A stretch of DNA of 5,613 nucleotides, taken from positions 1-5,613 of the forward strand of contig PMBY01000123.1 of assembly GCA_003153875.1 (NCBI GenBank). Reading direction: 5' to 3'. How positions within the stretch are numbered: the stretch's first letter is position 1; every line of letters starts with the position of its first letter. The notes under the pieces are model-generated. The model was not told the DNA's origin. It was given only the letters and a program-made list of their open reading frames with translations, and did not search any database. The position numbers and the translations under genes are program-made. Origin of the DNA: Myxococcales bacterium. Lineage in GTDB: Bacteria > Myxococcota > Polyangia > Fen-1088. Shown here one piece after another: positions 1 to 5,613 of the stretch.

Positions 1-407
1 ACCGCCTCCTCCACGAGTTGCGCGCCGGTGAGGAGCACCAGCGGCAGAGCGCCGGCATCGGCGAGGTCCATCTTCGCCGGAGCAGCGGCCCAGGCATCGG
101 TCTCCGCGACGACGAATTCGGCGTAGCAGCCCCACGCGAGGCCCATCACGCGATCGCCAATCTTGAAAGCGGTGACCCCGGGCCCGACCTCGACCACATC
201 GCCCGAGGCGTCCCTTCCGAGGACGGTGGGGAACTCAAGCGGCATCATGGCCTTGAAAGCGCCGCTACGCAGCTTCCAGTCGATTGGATTGATGCTTGCG
301 CCCGTCATGCGTACCTTGATTTGGTTGGGTCCAGCCTTCGGATCGGGAAGGTTGCGGACCTCGAGCTTGTCGACATCACCATACCCGGTCAACACAATCG
401 CTTTCAT
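1..407 (-). CDS. NAD(P)H-dependent quinone oxidoreductase-like MDR enzyme (zinc-independent), 5' part only
   Basis: The minus-strand frame from the ATG at 407-405 is open to the window edge and gives 135 complete codons of a protein family usually about 300-340 residues long. The visible part is the GroES-like N-terminal domain of the medium-chain dehydrogenase/reductase superfamily. It starts MKAIVLTGYGDVDKLEV, has ASINPIDWKLRSG at residues 37-49, LGRDASGDVVEVG at 63-75 and FKIGDRV at 81-87, and ends in the helix PLVLLTGAQLVEEA. Asn40 stands where zinc alcohol dehydrogenases have the catalytic Cys, which points to the quinone oxidoreductase/zeta-crystallin branch. Such enzymes are cytosolic and reduce quinones or enones with NAD(P)H; the exact substrate cannot be told. 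The nucleotide-binding Rossmann half lies outside the window. A good ribosome binding site supports this start. The gene is divergent from the glucanase gene and nothing visible links them. Family call is firm, function within the family is open. Confidence 0.9.
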   Translation of the reverse strand, partial: MKAIVLTGYGDVDKLEVRNLPDPKAGPNQIKVRMTGASINPIDWKLRSGAFKAMMPLEFPTVLGRDASGDVVEVGPGVTAFKIGDRVMGLAWGCYAEFVVAETDAWAAAPAKMDLADAGALPLVLLTGAQLVEEA

Positions 408-413
408 GCTCGG

Positions 414-418
414 CTCCT
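414..418 (-). promoter_or_regulatory. Ribosome binding site of the MDR oxidoreductase gene
   Basis: Read on the minus strand the bases before the start are AGAGGAGCCGAGC-ATG. The AGGAG core is separated from the ATG by six bases, a near-ideal Shine-Dalgarno arrangement, and it fixes 407 as the start. Confidence 0.8.
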
Positions 419-590
419 CTCTGGTTGCGCTTTCGGCGACGAGAACGGTGATGGATATTTCCTTTCACCACGTGCTTGGATGCGCGAGATCGAGGAAATG
501 GTACTACTTCGCCAGAGCACCGGCGGGACGCCGGGCGCTCGCGGAAGGCCTCGCGGACATCCGGGGAAACGTGGGCGGGCATGACGGCGC

Positions 591-620
591 TTCCCAATCG
601 CTCGCCCCGAGTCGTATGAT
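591..620 (+). promoter_or_regulatory. Candidate sigma-70-type promoter of the GH16 gene, predicting a leaderless transcript
   Basis: TTCCCA at 591-596 (four of six matches to TTGACA) and TATGAT at 615-620 (five of six matches to TATAAT) are 18 bases apart. Transcription starting seven bases after the -10 box would begin at 627, exactly the A of the GH16 start codon. The same gene shows no Shine-Dalgarno sequence, which fits a leaderless mRNA. The call rests on sequence similarity alone; such hexamers also arise by chance. Confidence 0.35.
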
Positions 621-626
621 CGTCGT

Positions 627-1685
627 ATGCGCTTCCTGCCGATCGCAGTCTCGTGCTTGCTCTTGGCTTCTTCCTCCGCCCATGCGGCGGCGTGGGACAA
701 GCCGGGTTGGCAGTTGACGTTCCAGGACGAATTCGACGGCGTTGAGGTCGATGCCGCCAAGTGGGTCAAGCGCTACAAGTGGGGAGAGGCGCAGATCAAC
801 AGCGAGTTGCAGGCCTACGTCGATGACGCTTTCCAGGTGCAGAACGGCATTCTCTCCATTGTGGGCGACAAGCGAACGGCCACCTATTCCGGACAGACCT
901 TTCAATATGCCTCGGGTGTTCTCTGTTCGGTGCCGGAGCAGATGTACGGCTATTTCGAGGCCCGCCTCAAGGTGCCGGCCGGCCAGGGCATGTGGCCGGC
1001 GTTCTGGTTGCTGGGCACGAACGGATCGACGGGCGTCAACGAAATCGACATTCACGAGATTCTCGGCCATCAACCGAGCACCGTGTACATGACCGTGCAC
1101 TGGGGCACCGATTACAGCGCCGGCCACCAGAGCGACGGTAGTAGCTGGGTTGGCCCCGACTTCTCGGCTGACTTCCACACTTTTGGCCTCGAGTGGAATC
1201 CCGATTCCATCATCTGGTCCATCGACGGTGTCGAGCGGAAACGGCACACCGGCGCGGGGGTTCCGCAAGTCGCAATGTACCTCATTCTCAACCTGGCCAT
1301 TGGCGGCACGTGGCCCGGCGCCCCCGACGCGACCACACCGTTTCCCGGCCTCTACCAGATCGACTATGTCCGCGCGTATGCGCGGCTGCCGGACGCCGGG
1401 GTCACCGCGACTGGCGGGGTCACCGGGACCGGCGGGGTCACCGGGACCGGCGGGGTCGCCGGGAGCGGCGGCGCTATCGCCGCGGGCGGAGTCGTCGCGA
1501 CCGGCGGAGTGATAGCCACGGGCGGAGTCATTGGAACTGGCGGCGCCACCGGAACCGGAGCGACTACTCGCAACGACGGTGGATGCGGCTGTCGTGTGGC
1601 GGGCACGCCCTCTGCTCCTGGAATGATGGTGTTCGCCATTCTCGTGCTCGCTTGGTGCGGACGGCGGCGTCCCTGGCTCTCTTGA
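627..1685 (+). CDS. Secreted GH16 beta-glucanase (laminarinase-like) with Gly-rich linker and MYXO-CTERM anchor
   Basis: This is a complete protein of 352 residues. Residues 1-20 form a signal peptide ending AHA, so it is exported. Residues about 28-252 are a glycoside hydrolase family 16 jelly-roll domain, which hydrolyses internal beta-1,3 (or mixed beta-1,3/1,4) glucan bonds. Visible landmarks are FQDEFDG at 32-38, NSELQAYVDD at 58-67, GYFEARLKVPAGQGMWPAFW at 108-127, the catalytic motif NEIDIHE at 138-144, FHTFGLEW at 183-190 and LILNLAIGGTWPG at 219-231. By family rule E139 is the nucleophile, D141 assists and E144 is the acid/base. The pattern around the active site resembles bacterial laminarinases (CAZy subfamily 3), but the substrate is inferred. 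A Gly-rich repeat (258-311) leads to a C-terminal anchor with Cys320/Cys322, a hydrophobic stretch and GRRR. No Shine-Dalgarno is visible before 627. The signal peptide begins right at this Met, which supports the start. No carbohydrate-binding module is present. Confidence 0.93.
   Translation: MRFLPIAVSCLLLASSSAHAAAWDKPGWQLTFQDEFDGVEVDAAKWVKRYKWGEAQINSELQAYVDDAFQVQNGILSIVGDKRTATYSGQTFQYASGVLCSVPEQMYGYFEARLKVPAGQGMWPAFWLLGTNGSTGVNEIDIHEILGHQPSTVYMTVHWGTDYSAGHQSDGSSWVGPDFSADFHTFGLEWNPDSIIWSIDGVERKRHTGAGVPQVAMYLILNLAIGGTWPGAPDATTPFPGLYQIDYVRAYARLPDAGVTATGGVTGTGGVTGTGGVAGSGGAIAAGGVVATGGVIATGGVIGTGGATGTGATTRNDGGCGCRVAGTPSAPGMMVFAILVLAWCGRRRPWLS
1398..1559 (+). repeat. Nine tandem 18-bp units encoding a Gly-rich hexapeptide linker
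   Basis: Exactly nine in-frame 18-base units encode residues 258-311 of the glucanase, with the pattern G-(V/A)-x-(G/A)-(T/S/A)-G, for example GVTGTG. Units 2 and 3 (1416-1451) are identical at DNA level, while later units differ at many third positions. This is a flexible spacer between the catalytic domain and the membrane or surface anchor. Tandem units of this type can change copy number by slippage without breaking the frame. Confidence 0.9.
1575..1682 (+). other. MYXO-CTERM-type C-terminal sorting signal of the GH16 enzyme
   Basis: Residues 317-352 start DGGCGCRVAG, continue with a hydrophobic segment (about PGMMVFAILVLAW) and end with a basic tail, CGRRRPWLS. A short Gly/Cys motif, one membrane segment and an Arg cluster at the very C-terminus are the hallmarks of the MYXO-CTERM signal (TIGR03901). 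In the family, a CPBP-type intramembrane protease (myxosortase) is proposed to process the signal, leaving the protein at the cell surface. The hydrophobic stretch is short and contains an extra Cys, so this is a good but not textbook example. Confidence 0.75.
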
Positions 1686-1942
1686 ATCCTGAGCCTGCGC
1701 CCGCCCCGAACGACGGCTTGCGGCTGTGCACCCAAGACCCACACCCCCCTACAATCATGCCCGCTTCTTCTGATCTGCGGGGGCTAGCCAACGCAACATT
1801 CAGATGTCGGACAAGCAGGGCGCAGTCCGACGGGAAGGAAATCGAGCTTGTTCCTGCTACCGCCGATGAAGCCCGGTGTATAGTCAGCACAGGTTCATTC
1901 AGGGCATTCGCCAGAGTCTCCCTTTTTTCGTGAGGTTCTCCG
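1686..1942. other. Intergenic region between the GH16 and giant lipoprotein genes
   Basis: No convincing gene is seen in these 257 bases. The spacing suggests the downstream gene has its own promoter. TATAGT at 1879-1884 resembles a -10 box, about 60 bases before the start codon, but the nearest -35-like sequence (TTGTTC, 1848-1853) is 25 bases away, too far, so a promoter is only possible. No intrinsic terminator is evident: a CCCGC/GCGGG pair (1760-1764 and 1777-1781) could form a small hairpin but no T-tract follows. A T6 run (1923-1928) lies just before the ribosome binding site without an adjacent stem. Confidence 0.55.
1932..1935 (+). promoter_or_regulatory. Ribosome binding site of the giant lipoprotein gene
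   Basis: GAGG at 1932-1935 is seven bases upstream of the ATG at 1943. It favours this start over the in-frame ATG at 1970 (Met10), which lacks comparable spacing to a purine-rich site. Confidence 0.65.
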
Positions 1943-4900
1943 ATGAAGACAGCCCACGCCGGCCATTTGATGTTCCTTGGTCAACTTGTAACCCATTTGA
2001 CAAGGACCGGTTTCGCGGTGGTTCTTGCGTTGACGGCAGTTGCTTGCAACAGTTCGGCGGTCCAAAGCCAGACAGGCGCAGGAGGCGGTGGTGTGGGTGC
2101 TTCGCAATCGGGCGTGGGCGGAGCGGCCGGTGGGAACATCGTCTACACCATGGCTCCTCCCTCGTCCGGCGGCACGACGAGCAGCGGCCCGGTCTGCAAC
2201 AGCACCAGCACCATGGGCTGCAAGGCTCAGTTTCCGGAGGCCTGCGGCGACGGAAAGAACAATCAGGGTGGTATCGAGCAGTGCGACGACGGGAACGCCT
2301 TGCCCGGCGACGGGTGCAATGGTGTCTGCAAAGTCGAACCCCACTGGCACTGTCCCCCGGACATCACGCAGGGCTCGTGCACCCGCGATGTCGTTTGCGG
2401 CGACAAAGTCGTCGGCGCGGGCGAGGTTTGCGACGACGGCAACACCGTCGACAACGACGGCTGCAATTCCACCTGCACGGTTCAGGATCCTCGCTACAAA
2501 TGCATTCCCGGACAACCCTGCATCTTGGTTTCCCTGTGTGGCAACAAGCGCATCGAAACGGGTGAGAAGTGCGACGACGGTAACAGCAATAGCAACGATG
2601 GCTGCAGCAGCACTTGTCAGCTCGAACCCGGCTGGGTTTGCCCGGTCCCAGGCACAGCCTGCAAGCAGGTTCCACGTTGCGGTGATGGCGTTGTCCAGAC
2701 CACGATTGGCGAAGTGTGCGACGACGGCAACCAGAAGGACAATGACGGTTGTTCAGCCGACTGCAAGACCAAGGGTCCGGGGTGTGTCTGCACACCGGGG
2801 AAGCTGTGCACTTGCCCCACCGTGAAGTGCGGCGACGGCGTCCTCGAAGGCAGCGAAGTCTGCGACGACGGCAACGCCACAAGCGGCGATGGCTGCTCGG
2901 CCGACTGCAGGAGCGTCGAGACAGGTTTCCTGTGTCGGGTGGTGGGTAAGGCTTGCACGGCCAAGTGCGGTGACGGCAAGGTCCTCAAGGGCGAGCAGTG
3001 CGATGACGGCAACAGCGCGAGCGGCGATGGCTGCTCCAGCACCTGCCAGAGAGAGCCCGGCGCCGACTGCCCCACCCCAGGCCAGCCTTGCAACGTCGCG
3101 CAGTGCGGAAACGGAATCAAGGAGACGGGCGAATCCTGCGACTGTGGCGCCGATCCGACAAAGCTTCCGACCGGTTGCACGGGCCCGAACGGCCTGTTCA
3201 ACGGCGACGGTACTGGCTGTTCCAAGACCTGCACCAAGGAACCCATCTGCCGAGGAACAAACGGGACCGGGGCGACCCACGCCTGCGCCACCACCTGCGG
3301 AAACGGTAACCTGGAAACCGGCGAGGAATGCGACGATGGCAACCTGGTGGACGGCGATGGCTGCTCGTCGTCATGCAAGCTCGAAGGAGGCTTTGCTTGC
3401 ACCCCAACGACCAACCCCGACACCCAGCCATGTACGCAACCCATCTACAGCGGCCAATGCCTGGAGTTGCCGGTCAAATATCGTGACTTCGAGAGCGAGA
3501 AGGAAACCAACGGTCACCCGGACTTCTTCTACTACGGGGCGACACTGCAAGCGGCCAGTGTCGTCAGCATCATCGGTGTGTCAGGCCAGCCTGCCGCCGT
3601 GAACTACAACAAGCGCTACTGTGTGCCCAACTCGTCCGGTCCAGCGCGGCTGAACGATGCGACCGCGCGTTGCTGGGGCATGGCCCAGGCAAACCTGGAC
3701 AACAACGGCCGGCCCGCATTCGATACGACCCGCAACGGCGGGGGCGCGAACGCGACACTGTGTGACTGCCAATTCACCGACTGGAGTCATGACACGAATC
3801 TCGGACACGTGCCTGGCTACACCCAAGCCGCTAACGGCCCGACCAATGGGCTCGTATATACTGCGGGAGCAACCGGACATCCGATGTACAAGGGCCCTGC
3901 GCCGGTCGTGACCAGCGCGACCACGTTCGGCCAGTGGTGGACAGACAGCAAGTACACGAACAACACGCACATCGTCTCGACGCTAGAACTGGGGCCGGTA
4001 GCAGGCGCGACAAACCTCTACCGGTTCTCCAGCCCCCCCCACACCGTGTACGGCAACTTCTTCCCCCTCGATCCACCGGCCAACAACTTCCCCATCTATT
4101 CGCTGACCGGAAGCACAACCGGGCCAGGTACGGTGCGGACCTCGACCACTGGCAACAACGAGCCACTCCTCTGCAACCTATGGCCCTACTGGTACAGTTC
4201 GGCGACCTTCGGGGCGGGGGCGGGATGCAAGGGAGACCAGTATGTCTTCGCGCCCAGCTTCGCGCCCGGTATCGATCCGGCTACCTGGTTCGGCTTGCAC
4301 CCGCAAGGCGACTGGATCCCACAGGCTCAGGGGTGGTTCCACGACTCCTGGTTCTCCACCGAAGTGCGCTACCTGTTCGCGTTCACCGGCGCATTCCAAC
4401 TGCAATTCTTCGGGGACGACGACACGTTCGTGTTCATCAACGGCGTGCAGGTGATCGACCTTGGCGGCGTCCATCAGCGCCTTCCGGCCAGCGTCAAAGT
4501 CGACGCTACCGGGACGGCGAGTATTCAGGAAGGCGGGAACGTCTTTTTGCCGTGCGCAGGGGCCAACTGTCCGGTGATTCCTGCGGGCCTTGCCGTTGGG
4601 GACTTGGTGCCGTGCGACGGAAGCGCAAACGCAGTGGATCCGGTGACGAAGAAGGCGTTCAATTCACTCTGTTCCGGCAGCACGACCTGCGACTGCCGTC
4701 AGCGCACGGTGCCGCTGGGCCTGAAAACCGGAAGTACCTATGAGATCGCCGTGTTCCAGCGCGACGGAAACCCGACGGAGTCGAACTTCCAGCTCACGCT
4801 CAGCGGGTTCTCCACAACCAGGTCAGACTGCCAGCCTCGATGCGGTGACGGAGTCGTGTCAGGGGACGAGGAGTGCGACTGCGGCGACCCGAACGATCCA

Positions 4901-5613
4901 AACATTCCGATCCCCGCGAGCTGCTCGGGCCACAACGACAACCCCTCCTATGCCGGCTGTACCGCGGACTGCAAGTGGGGCCCCTACTGCGGCGACGGCG
5001 TCGTCAGTGACGGCGAGGAATGCGACAACGGCAGCAACACTGACACCTATGGCTCATCCACAGGATGCGCCCCTGGCTGCAAGTTGGCGGCACGCTGCGG
5101 GGACGGCATCGTGCAATCTGCCTATTCTGAGGAATGCGACGATGGTTCCAAAAACGTGGCCAGTACCGATCCGAATGCAGCTTACGGGGGCTGCATGTCG
5201 AACTGCCAGCGCGGCGCCTTCTGCGGCGACGCCATTATCAATGGCACGGAGGCATGTGACGACGGCGTCAACGACGGCACCTACGGAACCTGCAAGACCG
5301 ATTGCACGCCGGCTCCAAAGTGCGGCGACGGCAAGGTTGACACGGACTACGGGGAAGAATGCGAACCCCTTATGTCAAATGACCCCAATTGCACGGACGC
5401 GTGCCGTCTACCAGGTGGGTGCGGCGACGGCCTCATCGAGCCGCCCGAAATATGCGACGACGGGGCGGTCAACAACAACGGCGACTACGGTGGCTGCGCC
5501 CCGAGCTGCATCCCCGCCCCTCACTGCGGCGACGGCATCGTGAATGGACCCGAGACGTGCGACGACGGCGTCAATGACGGCTCGTACGGCGGCTGTACCC
5601 CGCAATGCAAGCT
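1943..5613 (+). CDS. Giant Cys-rich surface lipoprotein: DUF4215 repeats, fibro-slime domain, second Cys-repeat array (3' end outside window)
   Basis: The frame is open from ATG 1943 to the window edge, 1223 complete codons, and is not closed. Residues 1-34 look like a lipoprotein signal: a hydrophobic run AVVLALTAVA (25-34) and Cys35, which fits the relaxed lipobox rule with Ala at -3. A Gly/Ser-rich spacer (about 36-82) follows. Residues 101-500 carry eight DUF4215/myxobacterial disulfide repeats built on CGDG...CDDGN...DGC...C. Residues about 508-957 are a fibro-slime domain (TIGR02148-like, PA14-related). Residues 967-1223 carry seven further repeats of a CGDG...CDDG...YGGC...C type, and more may follow. 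By hand count there are about 99 Cys, so the protein must fold outside the cytoplasm with many disulfides. Relatives are annotated as DUF4215 or fibro-slime proteins of unknown function. Binding of carbohydrate or matrix is inferred from the PA14-like fold. The presence of a C-terminal anchor cannot be seen. Confidence 0.9.
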   Translation, partial: MKTAHAGHLMFLGQLVTHLTRTGFAVVLALTAVACNSSAVQSQTGAGGGGVGASQSGVGGAAGGNIVYTMAPPSSGGTTSSGPVCNSTSTMGCKAQFPEACGDGKNNQGGIEQCDDGNALPGDGCNGVCKVEPHWHCPPDITQGSCTRDVVCGDKVVGAGEVCDDGNTVDNDGCNSTCTVQDPRYKCIPGQPCILVSLCGNKRIETGEKCDDGNSNSNDGCSSTCQLEPGWVCPVPGTACKQVPRCGDGVVQTTIGEVCDDGNQKDNDGCSADCKTKGPGCVCTPGKLCTCPTVKCGDGVLEGSEVCDDGNATSGDGCSADCRSVETGFLCRVVGKACTAKCGDGKVLKGEQCDDGNSASGDGCSSTCQREPGADCPTPGQPCNVAQCGNGIKETGESCDCGADPTKLPTGCTGPNGLFNGDGTGCSKTCTKEPICRGTNGTGATHACATTCGNGNLETGEECDDGNLVDGDGCSSSCKLEGGFACTPTTNPDTQPCTQPIYSGQCLELPVKYRDFESEKETNGHPDFFYYGATLQAASVVSIIGVSGQPAAVNYNKRYCVPNSSGPARLNDATARCWGMAQANLDNNGRPAFDTTRNGGGANATLCDCQFTDWSHDTNLGHVPGYTQAANGPTNGLVYTAGATGHPMYKGPAPVVTSATTFGQWWTDSKYTNNTHIVSTLELGPVAGATNLYRFSSPPHTVYGNFFPLDPPANNFPIYSLTGSTTGPGTVRTSTTGNNEPLLCNLWPYWYSSATFGAGAGCKGDQYVFAPSFAPGIDPATWFGLHPQGDWIPQAQGWFHDSWFSTEVRYLFAFTGAFQLQFFGDDDTFVFINGVQVIDLGGVHQRLPASVKVDATGTASIQEGGNVFLPCAGANCPVIPAGLAVGDLVPCDGSANAVDPVTKKAFNSLCSGSTTCDCRQRTVPLGLKTGSTYEIAVFQRDGNPTESNFQLTLSGFSTTRSDCQPRCGDGVVSGDEECDCGDPNDPNIPIPASCSGHNDNPSYAGCTADCKWGPYCGDGVVSDGEECDNGSNTDTYGSSTGCAPGCKLAARCGDGIVQSAYSEECDDGSKNVASTDPNAAYGGCMSNCQRGAFCGDAIINGTEACDDGVNDGTYGTCKTDCTPAPKCGDGKVDTDYGEECEPLMSNDPNCTDACRLPGGCGDGLIEPPEICDDGAVNNNGDYGGCAPSCIPAPHCGDGIVNGPETCDDGVNDGSYGGCTPQCK
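2243..3442 (+). repeat. N-terminal array of eight DUF4215-type Cys repeats (residues 101-500)
   Basis: Repeats begin at Cys101, 152, 199, 246, 296, 342, 388 and 452, mostly 46-51 residues apart. The core is CGDG, ten to twelve residues later CDDGN, then DGC and a final Cys four residues on. A linker with two more Cys (type EPGWVCPVPGTAC) completes a six-Cys unit. Repeat 4 has two extra Cys in its linker. Repeat 7 (388-451) is diverged: CDDGN is replaced by CDCG, with a compensating Cys412 and a 64-residue length. The Asp/Asn-rich DDGN and GDG segments could bind calcium, but that is inference. At DNA level the units are similar (TGCGACGACGGCAAC recurs), which is a hazard for short-read assembly. 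Confidence 0.9.
3464..4813 (+). other. Fibro-slime (PA14-like) domain of the lipoprotein (residues 508-957)
   Basis: Landmarks in order: LPVKYRDF (509-516) and HPDFFYYG (525-532), the usual opening; LCDCQFTDW (606-614); FGQWWTDSKYTNN (662-674); NFFPLD (705-710); FHDSWFSTEVRYLFAF (799-814); FFGDDDTFVFING (822-834) with VIDLGGVH (837-844), the signature core; and YEIAVFQRDG...ESNFQLTLSGF (933-956), the usual close. The GDDD and GGVH motifs resemble the ligand/calcium site of PA14-type adhesins. An insertion holding Cys871, 876, 891, 910, 916 and 918 separates the core from the closing strands. The domain was first described in Dictyostelium and Fibrobacter; its ligand is not established, and a carbohydrate or matrix ligand is inference. 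Confidence 0.85.
4033..4040 (+). repeat. C8 homopolymer tract inside the fibro-slime coding region
   Basis: Eight consecutive C bases encode the end of Ser697, Pro698, Pro699 and the first base of His700. Loss of one base would reach a TGA at 4104-4106, about 20 codons on. Gain of one base would move translation into a frame that stays open to 4743. It is a possible slippage site, or simply a GC-rich coincidence. Confidence 0.6.
4841..5613 (+). repeat. C-terminal array of at least seven short four-Cys repeats (residues 967-1223)
   Basis: Repeats begin at Cys967, 1016, 1052, 1094, 1127, 1160 and 1195, mostly 33-42 residues apart. Unlike the first array they pass almost directly from the last Cys to the next CGDG with short joints such as KLAAR or IPAPH, have four Cys in most units, and use YGGC or similar instead of GDGC. 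The first unit (967-1010) is a CDCG variant with an extra Cys994. The fifth (1127-1154) lacks the DDG element (CEPLMSNDPNC). The third and last units flank length variation in the Asn/Asp-rich loop. The array runs into the window edge, so total copy number is unknown. Confidence 0.88.

Larger units (their letters stand above)
408..626. other. Divergent intergenic region between the MDR and GH16 genes
   Basis: These 219 bases separate two divergently transcribed genes and must hold both promoters. A candidate for the plus-strand gene is listed separately. For the minus-strand gene I see no convincing -35/-10 pair. A weak inverted repeat, GGTGA (447-451) and TCACC (465-469) with 13 bases between, and a CACGTG palindrome nearby (468-473) are the only symmetric elements noticed. 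They could be operator-like but are short enough to be chance. Frames crossing the region lack ribosome binding sites and recognisable protein features, so I call no gene here. Confidence 0.6.

Noticed and set aside
504..1742. Minus-strand open frame of 412 codons opposite the GH16 gene
   Set aside because: It lies antisense to an unmistakable GH16 gene, its Pro/Gly-rich repeat is simply the complement of the linker repeat, and it shows no recognisable domain. Long antisense frames are common in GC-rich coding DNA.
1759..1783. GC-rich hairpin candidate after the GH16 gene, possible terminator
   Set aside because: The stem is only about five pairs with a 12-base loop, and no T-tract follows on either strand.
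1782..1789. GGCTAGCC perfect 8-bp palindrome
   Set aside because: It is too short to call an operator without a second copy or a known regulator.
1564..1890. Minus-strand frame of 108 codons across the GH16 3' end and intergenic gap
   Set aside because: It overlaps the end of a real gene, starts at a GTG without a ribosome binding site and shows mixed third-position use. No protein feature was recognised.
1876..2825. Possible frameshift or separate small genes at the start of the lipoprotein (plus-strand frames 1876-2565 and 2040-2825)
   Set aside because: The frame from 1943 reads without interruption through a lipobox into the Cys repeats. The other frames are Arg-rich shadows.
2617..3444. 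Minus-strand open frame of 275 codons opposite the first Cys-repeat array
   Set aside because: Its periodic Ser/Pro/His composition mirrors the repeats on the plus strand, and no known family is apparent.
3934..4743. Plus-strand open frame of 269 codons within the fibro-slime region
   Set aside because: It is out of frame with the continuous 1943-5613 gene, is Arg-rich as expected of a shifted frame, and has no family match.
2243..5613. Regularly spaced DNA repeats resembling a CRISPR-like array
   Set aside because: Spacing is variable, similarity follows codons, and the repeats encode Cys-rich protein units in one continuous frame.

Overview
This GC-rich window most likely comes from a myxobacterium (phylum Myxococcota, probably the Polyangia side). 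Three independent signs point there: a C-terminal MYXO-CTERM-type sorting signal on a secreted enzyme, a Gly-Thr-rich hexapeptide linker of the sort common in these genomes, and a giant Cys-rich surface protein built of DUF4215 (myxobacterial disulfide) repeats around a fibro-slime domain.

Layout. Positions 1-407 (minus strand) hold the 5' part of a zinc-independent MDR/quinone-oxidoreductase-type enzyme that runs off the left edge. A 219-base divergent intergenic region (408-626) follows, and it carries a candidate promoter whose predicted start site falls on the A of the next gene's ATG. Positions 627-1685 (plus) encode a secreted GH16 beta-glucanase (laminarinase-like). It has a signal peptide, a full catalytic domain, nine copies of a Gly-rich hexapeptide and a MYXO-CTERM anchor. 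A 257-base gap (1686-1942) without a convincing gene or terminator comes next. From 1943 to the right edge, one open frame of at least 1223 codons encodes a predicted lipoprotein. Eight DUF4215-type repeats are followed by a roughly 450-residue fibro-slime (PA14-like) domain, then by at least seven more Cys-rich repeats of a different sub-type. By hand count it has about 99 Cys in 1223 residues, and its C-terminus is outside the window.

How the genes may work together. The two plus-strand genes both specify exported, probably surface-anchored proteins, but by different routes: a MYXO-CTERM tail on the glucanase and an N-terminal lipobox on the giant protein. A reasonable but unproven reading is a surface module acting on beta-glucans or other polysaccharides, with the enzyme cutting them and the fibro-slime protein binding carbohydrate or matrix. 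The oxidoreductase is divergent and probably unrelated. No RNA genes, insertion sequences, CRISPR arrays or phage features were seen.
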